Both the position numbers and the translations under genes were made by a program. Below are positions 36,581 through 45,700 of a stretch of DNA of 52,076 nucleotides, piece by piece. Each line of letters begins with the position of its first letter. Within the stretch, counting starts at the first letter, position 1. The notes under the pieces were generated by a model, which ran no database searches, was not told where the DNA came from, and worked only from the letters and a program-made list of their open reading frames with translations. This DNA is from Verrucomicrobiales bacterium (GTDB lineage: Bacteria > Verrucomicrobiota > Verrucomicrobiia > Verrucomicrobiales > V1-33), in the NCBI GenBank assembly GCA_947460575.1, contig CANHIJ010000012.1, forward strand, positions 1 through 52,076, read 5' to 3'.

Positions 36581-37786
36581 ATGATTAAAACAACCTCTAT
36601 TACTTCTTGCCGCCGGGCCTTCGGGTGGGCGGCCCTGATTACGATGGCTAGTACGGCTCCGCGCGCGATGGCGCAGGGGTGCGTGGCGGGCCGGTGTCCG
36701 GTGACTCCCTCGCCGCACCTGTCCTTTGTGGGGGCGGAGCTGGGCGACCGGCCCTTTGCAGGCTGGCAGGCTTTTGCGGGCTTTCGCTGGCTGCGCTCGG
36801 ACCGCCACTTTATCGGCACCGATGAGCAGGAGGAGCGCCAAGAGCGGGGCAGCGAGGTCATCAATGAATTGGCTTCTTATGATTTGGGGCTGCAGTATTC
36901 TTTTAATCCCCGCTTCAGTGTTTCGTTAGACGTGCCCCTGGTGGAGAACGACCGGTCGAGTCCGATTTATTTGGAGAACAACCGGGAGCTTCCGGTGGTG
37001 GGGCGCTGGGATTCGCACGCCAACGGCTTGGGCGACATGCGGATGAGCTTTAGCGCTTGGCTGTGGGACCCGGTCGTGGAGGCGAGTGCTCCGGCGCCCA
37101 CTGGCAAGGGCGCGGCGGCGGTGGCGGCGGCGCCCGGCGCGGCGCGGCGCGGCAATGTGCGCCTCGGCATCGGGGTGGACGCCCCCACCGGCAAAAAAGA
37201 TGTCATGACCCGCCGCAAAACCTATCAAAACGGCAAGATCGTGGCCGACCCCGAGATGCGGGCCGCGGATCAATCGATCCAGCCGGGAGATGGCGGCTGG
37301 GGGATTCCGCTCGACCTCTATGGGTACTACAACCTCACCGACCGGGTGACGGCTTATGTGCAGGGATCCTATCTGGTCACGCCGGAGACGGACAACGGGG
37401 TGCCGACGCTGCGGTCAAATCCCTTTGAGGAGGTGATGTCGATAGGGGACACCTTCATGGTGCGGACCGGTTTCGAGTGGCTCGTGAGTCCGTCGGCGGG
37501 GCTGACCTTGGGATTGGGGCTGCGCAGCGAGGGGCAGCCGGTGCGCGACATGATCGGGAGCAGCGACGGATTCCGCCGCCCCGGGATGAACATCGCGGTG
37601 GAGCCGAGCGTTTCCTGGATGAAGGGCGGCTGGAGCGCCTCGGTGTCGGTGCCGGTGGTGTTCTACAACGAGCGCTTCCAAAGTGTGCCCGACAAGCAGT
37701 GGGAAGCGGCGACGGGGGTGCCGCGGCACGGCGACGCGGCCTTTGCGGACTACTACGTGATGCTTTCGATCGGGAAGCAATTCTAA
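36581..37786 (+). CDS. Outer-membrane beta-barrel-like protein
   Basis: The 401-residue protein has a signal peptide ending near PRAMAQG, then a short Cys-containing head (GCVAGRCP). The rest alternates hydrophobic and polar residues in strands of 8-12 with turns rich in Asn, Asp and Gly, and ends in Phe (SIGKQF), the usual mark for BAM-dependent barrels. A Gly/Ala loop around residue 175 may be a periplasmic or surface loop. It resembles uncharacterised transporter-like barrels. The 264 bases upstream hold no gene; a perfect gagag/ctctc inverted repeat lies right before the ATG. Confidence 0.7.
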   Translation: MIKTTSITSCRRAFGWAALITMASTAPRAMAQGCVAGRCPVTPSPHLSFVGAELGDRPFAGWQAFAGFRWLRSDRHFIGTDEQEERQERGSEVINELASYDLGLQYSFNPRFSVSLDVPLVENDRSSPIYLENNRELPVVGRWDSHANGLGDMRMSFSAWLWDPVVEASAPAPTGKGAAAVAAAPGAARRGNVRLGIGVDAPTGKKDVMTRRKTYQNGKIVADPEMRAADQSIQPGDGGWGIPLDLYGYYNLTDRVTAYVQGSYLVTPETDNGVPTLRSNPFEEVMSIGDTFMVRTGFEWLVSPSAGLTLGLGLRSEGQPVRDMIGSSDGFRRPGMNIAVEPSVSWMKGGWSASVSVPVVFYNERFQSVPDKQWEAATGVPRHGDAAFADYYVMLSIGKQF

Positions 37787-37800
37787 GTCTTAGAGGGAGT

Positions 37801-37827
37801 GAGGCCGCCGCGCCGGGCGGCGGCCTC
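37801..37827. terminator. GC hairpin between convergent genes
   Basis: GAGGCCGCCG pairs with CGGCGGCCTC over a 7-base loop. There is no T tract on either side. Its place between convergent stops suggests a shared terminator. Confidence 0.5.
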
Positions 37828-37856
37828 GGTTGGGCGCGGGCTGGCTCGGAAAGGGG

Positions 37857-40800
37857 CTAGGGGCGGCCGGCGCGGACGCGGAAGTACTGGGTTAGGCCCG
37901 CGGGGGAGGGCACGGGGAGGGCGACTGGCTGGGCGGTGTCGAAGGGGCCGACGGCAGCGTGGAGGGTCCAGGTGAGGAGGTCGGCGCTTCGCTCGACTTG
38001 ATAGGAAATCCCGGGTGCGGCGGGGAAGGTGAGGGCGGGGGCGGCGGTGGCGGCGAGCTCGAAGCGGCTCGCGGCGGCGAGCGGGTCGGAGCCGAAACTG
38101 GCTTCGAAGGCATCGTCCTGGCCGTCGCCGTCGCTGTCTCGGGCGGCGGCGGGTTCGGGGGCGCCCGGGGTGCCGCGGTAGACGGCGCTGGGGCGCCATT
38201 GGCTGGCTTGGTCCCAGGAGGCGGGCAGGGCCAGTTCATCGACGACGGCGAGGCTGCAGCCGCGGCCGTCGCTGGCGGGATGCCAGTGGTCTTGGTAGGT
38301 GAAGTCGAGGATATTTTCGCCGATCGCGTCGATGAGGTGGAGGCGCTCGCCGCGGTTGGCGAGGACCCCGCTCCAGGTTCCGGCGCTGGCGACGCCGGGG
38401 TAGGCGGCGGCGAAGGCGGCGGGGTCGCGCACGAGCACGGCATAGGCGCCGGGGGCGAGGGAGGCGGTAGGGTCGGTCCATTCAAAGCCGATGCCTTCGA
38501 TGAAGCGGACCGCGGCGAGGGGGATGGGGGCGGCGGACGTATTTTTGAGTTCAATGAACTCGGCGGCGTCGGCGGCGGGGGGGTGGTACATGATTTCGGT
38601 GATGCGGAGGGCGGCCTGGGCGGGGCTGGGCTGGCCGGTCCAGGAGGTGGAAGCGACGGCGGATCCGGCGGCGTTGGATAGGGTCAGGGAGCCGCCGCGG
38701 GCGCTGAGTTGGCCGCGGTAATTGCCTTGGACGAAGCGGGCCTCGAAGCCGCGGGGGGAAGTGAGGCGGGCGCGGAAGGCCACGGTGTCGGGGGTGAGGT
38801 AGAGTTGGTCCCCCGCGGGGAGCACCGTACCCGGCTTGAGCGTTAGGGAAACATCGCCGGAGATGGTCCAGCCGGAGAGGTCGACCGCGGTCGCGCCTGG
38901 GTTCGTTAGGGAAAAGTATTCGCCGTCTTGGGTACCGGTGGCGGGGTCGTAGAGGACGGGGCCGAAGGCGGCGGTGGCGGCGGGGGATTGGGCGGGGGGA
39001 TTGGCGGTGAGGACGCCGTTGATGGTGGCGCTGCGGAGGAAGGTGGCGCGGCGGGTGGGGGCGAGGTACTCGGTGCGGATGCGGTTGTTCGCGGCCTCGA
39101 GGGTGTAGGTGGAGCCGGGGAAGAAGGCGTTGACGCCCCAGCGGGCTTTGTCGGCGAGGACGTCAGGGGCGAGGAGGGGGACGAGGGCGTCGAGGCGAGA
39201 GGGGAAATAGGTGCCGCCGAGGAATTGATCTGTTAGGGTGCGAATGCGGCGCAGCAGCATGGCGCGGGCGCGGGGGGTATTGACGATGGCTTCGAGGAGG
39301 CGGTGGTATTTGCCGGAGTGGAGGAGCCAGGGGCGGGCGCCGATGAAGGGGTGGCTGGTGGCCTGGGGGGTGACGGCGTCCTGTTGGTTGTAGACGATGG
39401 TATCGGTGTTGAGAGCGTTAGGGCCGAAGGAGAGGTCGAGGTCCCAGGGGAGAGTGCGCCATTCGCCGGTGCCTTCGCTGTCGCGGTAGAGGAAGTGATT
39501 TTTGTCGGTGCCGTCGATGTTTTGGGTGATGGCCATGCAGGCCATGAAATTGACTTCGGCGGGGAGGTCGACTTGGTCGAAGACGAAGCGTTCGAGGGCG
39601 GGGCCGGTTTGGTTGAGGCCGGTGATGAGGGATTGGAGGTCGAAGAAGGATTCGCCGTCGCGGGTTTTTTTCTCGTAGCCGGCGAGGCTGTCGCCGTTGG
39701 CGCCGGGGCCGCCTTTGTAGAGGGAGCCGTTGGGGTCGAGGCCGGTGCGGCGGAGGAAGTCGCGGTCGGGTTGTTCGGTGTAGAGGGTGACGCTGTAGAA
39801 GGTTCCGTTGCGGCGGAGGTGGGCGTGGAAGGTATCGGGGGAAGGCAGGCCGGCGTCGCGGTTGAGTTCGTAGTGGAGGACGGCGCGGTTGTAGGACTTG
39901 TCGGTGTAGGTGGAATTGAAATCGAATTCGGTGACGGAGTGGCCGGGTTGGCGCTGGAAGGGGAAGCCGTCGTTGAATTCGATTTTGTAGCTTTTTTTGG
40001 GCCAGCTGATGGAGGTGCCGCCGCGGATGCGGCAGAAGATATTGTCGTAGAGGAGGCCGTTGTGGAAGAGGGAGCAGCGGGTGCCGGGGGAGGTTTCGGC
40101 GGCGGCGGTATTTTGGACGAACCAGTGGAAGACGGGGAGGCGGGAGGTGATCGCGGGGTCGGCGATGACGGTGCCTTGGTACTGGGGCTGGCTGGCGGGG
40201 TCGAGGAACTGGGGGGCGCGGGAGGCCTGGCCGAGGGTGTCCGTGGCGGTGATGAAGTAGCGCAGCAACTGGCCGGGGGAGGAGGCGCTGGGGGGGATGG
40301 CGGCGCTCCAGCGGCCGTCACCGGAGGAAGTCATGGGGAGGGAGATTTCGCTGCCGAAGTTGACGCGGTAGCGGAGTTCTGCGGAAGCGATGGGGGCGAA
40401 GGCGGGGTCGATGAGGGCGCTAACGGTGAGGGGGTCGGCGTCGCTGGGGAGGGCGGGGGAGTGGTCGAGTTGGCGCAGCAGGGGTCCGAGGGCGGGGGAG
40501 CCGCTGGCATTGAGGCCGCCTGGGGTAGGGTTTTGATAGTAGCGTTGCAGGGCGGCGAAGGCGGGGCTCCCGGGCGGCTCGGCGGCGGTGGGGGGGCGGG
40601 TGATGCCGAAGGAGACGTTGGCCATTTGGGTGGGGAACCGGGGGGAGAAGGCGGAGGACACCGCGCCGTCGGGCTGGATGAGGGCGAGGTATTCGCCGGA
40701 GGTGGCGAGTTTGAAATTGGTATGGAGGGGTTGTCCGGCGACGGCGCGGTCTTTTTCGGAGGCGAAGACGATGAGGAATTGTTTGGCGCCGATCACGGTG

Positions 40801-42656
40801 GCGGGGAAGCTCCATTTGGCGGGGTTGGCGGGGTCATCGGTGAGGGACCAGCCCTCGAGGTTGAGGGGGACGTCGTTGCCGTTGTAGAGTTCGATCCAGT
40901 CGGGGGAGGAGAGGTCTTCGTCTTGGAGGCCGCCGCTATTGGAGGCGAGGAATTCGGTGATGGTGAGGCCCCCGGCGGGGGCGGCATTGACTTCGCTGAG
41001 GTTTTGGCCTTCGAGTCCGCCGGTGAAGATGGCGTTGATTTCGCCGGGCCCGAGGGCGCGGGCCCAGAGGGCGACGTCGTCGAGTTTTCCGTTCCAATAG
41101 CCCGGGGCGGTGGGGTCGGCGGCGGATCCGCTGGGGTTGAGTTTGGCGCCGATGCCGAGTTGGCTGAGGAGAGGCAGGCCGGGGTTAGGGGTGTAGGGGA
41201 CGGAGCCGATTTGGGCTCCGTTGCGGAAGAGGCGCAGGGTGGTGCCATCGGCGGTGAAGGCGGTGTGTTGCCAGCTGCCGAGGGGGAATTGAAGCAGGTC
41301 TTTAGCAACTACTTGGGAGGAAGTGGGGTTGAGGACATTGCTGAGGCGGCCGCTGGTGCCGTCCAGCCCCAGGCTGAAGAACTGGGGGCCGTGCCAGGTT
41401 TTGGCGATGGTGGCGGCGCTGGGGCGGCCGTCGGCCCAGGCCCAGGCGCTAACTGTGATGGGACCCTTGGGGACGAGGTACTGGGCGACCCGCAGGTAAT
41501 CGGCGGCGGCGGCGCCGCGGAATTGGAGGGCGCCCCCGGCGCGGCCGGGCACCCAAGCGCTGCCGTCGGCCGCGAAATTGTGCAGGGTGGCGGGGTTGGC
41601 GTAGGGGGAGGCATCGGCGGCGGTGGAGCCGCTGGTTTCGTCAAACTTCCACCAGCCGCGCAGTTGGCGGAGCAGCCCGGGAGGCTGTGAGCCGACCGCG
41701 ATGAGGGCAGGGTCGCTGGTGGCGCGGCCTTGGGAACTGGTGGCTTGGAGGGTGTAGCTTCCGGCGTCGGAAAGCTGCAGGCTGGGAAAGGCGAGGGTGG
41801 CGCTGGTGGCTCCGGGGATGGGGTCGGCGCCGCGAAACCACTGCAGGCTGGGAGCGGGAAAACCAGTCACCTGGGTCGTTAGGGTTCCCTCGTCCGTTTC
41901 CAGCCGGGCGAAGCCGCTGGGCTGTAGGGCTAGGGCCGGGGGGGACGGGGTGGGGTCGACTTTGACGATGGCTAGGGCATTGAGGTAGGGATTGGTGTCG
42001 CCGGAAACGGCGGGGCTGCCAACTCCCGTTAGGATCTTGATTTTGCCGTTGGCTTCGGCGGTGGCTTCGAACTGGGCGATGGCGGCGAAGGGGGCGGCGT
42101 CAGCGGCGGGCGGATTGAAGTTGTCGAAGGCGAGGAGGCCGTCCACGGAGAGGTCGAAATTGCGCCCGCGTCCGGCGGAGAAGCCATCGGCGCTGAGGAG
42201 TTGGATGCGCCAGCGGTCGCCGGGGGTGAGGCCGGTGAGTTCGATCGACCAGCCGTTCATGCCGTGGAATCCGGTGTTGGCAATGGCGTTGCGGGCGCTG
42301 GCATCGCTGGTGGTGGTGAAGGCGAGGGCGGCTCCGGAGTTAGCGGTGGCGGGGGCTAGAGTGCCGGTGGAGAGGGCGAGCCAGGAAAGCCCGGCGATCC
42401 CGCAGGCGCTGACGGTTTGGGTGGCCCCGGAGGGGAGTTTGAGGCTGGCGCTGGTGCCGAAAAAATTGGCGGCGCGCAGGGTGCCGGGGATGCTGCCGAC
42501 TTGGAAGGCGGTGCCGCAGAAGTCGGGAAAGCCCTGGGCGAGGCCGCCGCTGCGGATTGCTTGGGGGGAGGTGGGGTCGAGGGCGGCGGGGCTAGGCCGG
42601 GGCAGCAGCAGCGCAGTGAGGAGGAGCAGGGCGGGGGCCTTGGGAAACGCAGACAT
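37857..42656 (-). CDS. Giant secreted CotH-kinase-family protein with LamG, Ig-like and lamin-tail domains
   Basis: The 1599-residue protein starts at the ATG before SAFPKAPALLLLTALLL, a signal peptide. In order I see a beta-sandwich (~30-225), an Ig-like domain (~230-315), a LamG/concanavalin domain (GWWKFDETSGSTAAD to LWARALGPGEIN, ~325-560), a lamin-tail domain (ITEFLASNSGG, DWIELYNGND), the CotH core (FCRIRGGTSISWPKKSYKI, EWRTLPWDLDLSFG), a second and third lamin-tail-like region (ITEIMYHPPAAD, FIELKN), a calcium-type DSDGDGQDD motif and a final beta module. CotH proteins include secreted protein kinases. The substrate here is unknown. The gene is divergent from the cytochrome gene at 42796. 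Confidence 0.85.
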   Translation of the reverse strand: MSAFPKAPALLLLTALLLPRPSPAALDPTSPQAIRSGGLAQGFPDFCGTAFQVGSIPGTLRAANFFGTSASLKLPSGATQTVSACGIAGLSWLALSTGTLAPATANSGAALAFTTTSDASARNAIANTGFHGMNGWSIELTGLTPGDRWRIQLLSADGFSAGRGRNFDLSVDGLLAFDNFNPPAADAAPFAAIAQFEATAEANGKIKILTGVGSPAVSGDTNPYLNALAIVKVDPTPSPPALALQPSGFARLETDEGTLTTQVTGFPAPSLQWFRGADPIPGATSATLAFPSLQLSDAGSYTLQATSSQGRATSDPALIAVGSQPPGLLRQLRGWWKFDETSGSTAADASPYANPATLHNFAADGSAWVPGRAGGALQFRGAAAADYLRVAQYLVPKGPITVSAWAWADGRPSAATIAKTWHGPQFFSLGLDGTSGRLSNVLNPTSSQVVAKDLLQFPLGSWQHTAFTADGTTLRLFRNGAQIGSVPYTPNPGLPLLSQLGIGAKLNPSGSAADPTAPGYWNGKLDDVALWARALGPGEINAIFTGGLEGQNLSEVNAAPAGGLTITEFLASNSGGLQDEDLSSPDWIELYNGNDVPLNLEGWSLTDDPANPAKWSFPATVIGAKQFLIVFASEKDRAVAGQPLHTNFKLATSGEYLALIQPDGAVSSAFSPRFPTQMANVSFGITRPPTAAEPPGSPAFAALQRYYQNPTPGGLNASGSPALGPLLRQLDHSPALPSDADPLTVSALIDPAFAPIASAELRYRVNFGSEISLPMTSSGDGRWSAAIPPSASSPGQLLRYFITATDTLGQASRAPQFLDPASQPQYQGTVIADPAITSRLPVFHWFVQNTAAAETSPGTRCSLFHNGLLYDNIFCRIRGGTSISWPKKSYKIEFNDGFPFQRQPGHSVTEFDFNSTYTDKSYNRAVLHYELNRDAGLPSPDTFHAHLRRNGTFYSVTLYTEQPDRDFLRRTGLDPNGSLYKGGPGANGDSLAGYEKKTRDGESFFDLQSLITGLNQTGPALERFVFDQVDLPAEVNFMACMAITQNIDGTDKNHFLYRDSEGTGEWRTLPWDLDLSFGPNALNTDTIVYNQQDAVTPQATSHPFIGARPWLLHSGKYHRLLEAIVNTPRARAMLLRRIRTLTDQFLGGTYFPSRLDALVPLLAPDVLADKARWGVNAFFPGSTYTLEAANNRIRTEYLAPTRRATFLRSATINGVLTANPPAQSPAATAAFGPVLYDPATGTQDGEYFSLTNPGATAVDLSGWTISGDVSLTLKPGTVLPAGDQLYLTPDTVAFRARLTSPRGFEARFVQGNYRGQLSARGGSLTLSNAAGSAVASTSWTGQPSPAQAALRITEIMYHPPAADAAEFIELKNTSAAPIPLAAVRFIEGIGFEWTDPTASLAPGAYAVLVRDPAAFAAAYPGVASAGTWSGVLANRGERLHLIDAIGENILDFTYQDHWHPASDGRGCSLAVVDELALPASWDQASQWRPSAVYRGTPGAPEPAAARDSDGDGQDDAFEASFGSDPLAAASRFELAATAAPALTFPAAPGISYQVERSADLLTWTLHAAVGPFDTAQPVALPVPSPAGLTQYFRVRAGRP

Positions 42657-42795
42657 GGGATCAGTCTGGCGAAAGGTGCTGATTTTAGCCATCAGGAAAA
42701 TGCTGAGCTGGGGGGAGGCGGTGGGGGGGGGCAACGCGGTGTTAAAATGGGGCGGCGGGCTGCGTACCTGAGCCTGGTTTTTCCTCTTTTTTCCC

Positions 42796-45700
42796 ATGCG
42801 CCCGATTCCCCTATTTCTTTTGGCCACGGCGCTGCTGCCCTGGCCCCTGTGCGCGGCTGACGCCGCGGCGGCTCCTGGCAAGGTGAGCTTTTACAAGTCG
42901 ATCCGCCCGGTTTTCCAGGCCAAGTGCCACGGCTGCCACCAGCCGGCTAAGGCCAAGGGCGACTATATTATGACGGATTTTGCCAAATTGCTCCAAGGGG
43001 GGGAAGACGGCGCGGCGGTGGTGGCGGGGGATGTGGCGGCGTCGCATTTGATGAAGGAGATCACGCCGCAGGACGGCAAGGCGGAGATGCCCAAGAACGG
43101 CGAGGCCCTAGCGGAAGCGGATCGGGCCTTGATCGCGCGCTGGATTGCCGAAGGGGCGGTCGACGACACCCCGCCAAATGCCCGGCAGCGCGTCGATGCG
43201 GCGCACCCGCCAGTGTACGCGCGGCCGCCGGTGATCACTTCGCTGGACTACTCGCCGGACGGGAAGTGGCTCGCGGTGTCGGGATTCCACGAAGTCTTGC
43301 TGCACCGGGCGGACGGCAGCGGGGTGGCCCATCGGCTGATTGGCTTGAGCGAGAAAATTACCTCGGTGCGCTTTAGTCCGGATGGGAAGTGGCTGGCGGT
43401 GACGGGGGGCCTGCCTTCGCGGATGGGGGAAGTGCAAATTTGGGACCTGGCCACGGCGGCGCTGAAGGTTTCCGTGCCGGTGACGTTTGACACCGTTTAC
43501 GGGGCTTCGTGGTCGCCGGACAGCACCCTGGTGGCCTTTGGCTGCGCCACCGACAAGAGCTTGCGGGCCATCGAGGCCCAAACCGGGGCGCCCAAGTTAT
43601 TCATGGCGGGCCACGACGACTGGGTTTTTGATACCCTGTTCACCACCAAGGGAGACCACCTGGTTTCGACCGGCCGGGACATGACCGCCAAGCTGACGGA
43701 ATTGGCCACCCAGCGCTTTGTGGACAATCTGACCTCGATCACGCCGGGGGCGCTCAAGGGCGGCCTGAGCGCGCTGGCGCGGCATCCCGAGCGGGACGAA
43801 TTTCTCGTGGGCGGGGCCGACGGAGTGCCCCAGGTGTATCGGGTTTTCCGCCAGGTGGACCGGCGCATTGGGGACAACTCTAACTTGGTGCGCCGCTTTC
43901 AAGCCATGGAAGGCCGGGTCTTTGCGGTGGCCTACCGGGCGGACGGAAAGCGCCTTCTGGCCGCTTCTAGCTTGGATGGCAAAGGTGCTCTCAACGTCTA
44001 CCGCGCAGAATTTGACAGCAAATTGCCCGACAACATCAAGGCCATTTTTGACAAGAGCAGCACCGACCGCAGCGCGGCGGAAAACGCCGCGGTGGACGCC
44101 TATCAGACTGAAGGGACCGAGCGCCTGGCCCATGTGGAAGTGCCGACCGGGCTCTATGCGGCGGTTTTCAGCCCCGATGGAAAAACTATCGCCGCGGGCG
44201 GGCAGGACGGGTTGATCCGCCTGATCGACGCGGAAACCGGGGCGGTGGCCCGCGAGTTGGTGCCGGTCCCCGTGGAGGCCGCGGCGGCGCCCGAGGCGCT
44301 GGCCCTGGAGGCGACTCCGGCGGTGGACCCAGCGCTGGCGCCTGCCGCCGAGCCCCTGCCAGAAGGCTTGGTGATCACCAAGCTAACCGTAGAGCCCGCT
44401 CAGGTGGCCTTTCGCAAATCGATCGACTACGTGCAGCTCCTGGTGACGGCGCACCTCGCCGACGGAGCCACCCTAGACGCGACGCGCTGGGTGCAGGCTT
44501 CCCAAGCGCAGCCGCTGCTCCGGGTTTCCCCAGGGGGCCTGCTTAATCCGGCGCAAGACGGGAAGGGGCAACTGACCCTGGCACTGGGCGGCCAGTCGCT
44601 CGTGGTGCCAGTGGAAGTTTCCGGGCAGTCCGATCCCCTGGTGGTGGACTATCTTCACGAGGTGACCCCAGTAATGTCCCGGATGGGCTGCAATGCTGGC
44701 ACCTGCCACGGAGCCAAGGACGGCAAGGCCGGCTTCAAGCTCAGCCTGCGCGGCTACGATCCAGTGTACGACCTGCGCGCCTTCACCGACGACATCAAGG
44801 GTCGGCGCACCAATGTGGCTAGTCCTGACGACTCCCTGATGCTGATGAAGGCCACCGCCGGGGTGCCCCACGAGGGCGGTCAAGTGACCCGCCCGGGGAC
44901 CGACCACTACCGCATCTTGCGCGCCTGGATCGCCGCCGGGGCTACCGTAAAATTTGATAGTCCGAAGGTGGTCAAAATCGCCCTCTCGCCGACCAACCCG
45001 ACGATCCAGCGCGAGGGATCGCGGCAGCAGATGCGGGTCCTCGCTACTTATGCGGACGGGGTGGTGCGCGACGTTACCCAGGACGCCTATGTGGAGACCG
45101 GCAATATGGACGTGGCCAAGGCCGAAAAGCAGGGCGGCCTGCTCACCGCGCTGCGCCGCGGGGAGGCCCCGGTGCTGGCCCGCTACGAGGGTAGCTATGC
45201 CTCGACCGTGCTCACGGTGATGGGCGACCGCAGCGGTTTCGCCTGGCAAAACCCGCCCGCCAATAATCGGATCGACGCATTGGTGGCCATCAAGCTAGAG
45301 CGCATGAAGACCCTGTCCTCCGGGCTCTGCACCGACCTGGAGTTCATTCGCCGGGTCCACCTCGACCTCACGGGATTGCCTCCCGCCCCGGATCAGGTGC
45401 GCGCTTTCATCGCCGACCCCGCGGACTCGCGGTGGAAGCGGGATCAACTGATCGACCAGTTGATTGCCTCGGGGGACTTCACTGACCACTGGACGAACAA
45501 GTGGTGCGACTTGCTGCAGGTGAATAGCAAATTCCTCGGCGCGGAGGGAGCCACGCTGTTCCGCGACTGGGTGCGCGACCAGGTGGCCCGCAACGTGCCC
45601 TACGACCAGTTTGTGAAATCGATCATCACCGCCAGCGGTTCTAACAAGGAAAACCCAGCGGCGTCGTACTTCAAGATTTTGCGGGAGCCGGTGGAGTTGA

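Noticed and set aside
39303..41690. 795-codon open frame on the plus strand
   Set aside because: Antisense shadow of the CotH gene; composition is only Gly, Glu, Val and Ala.
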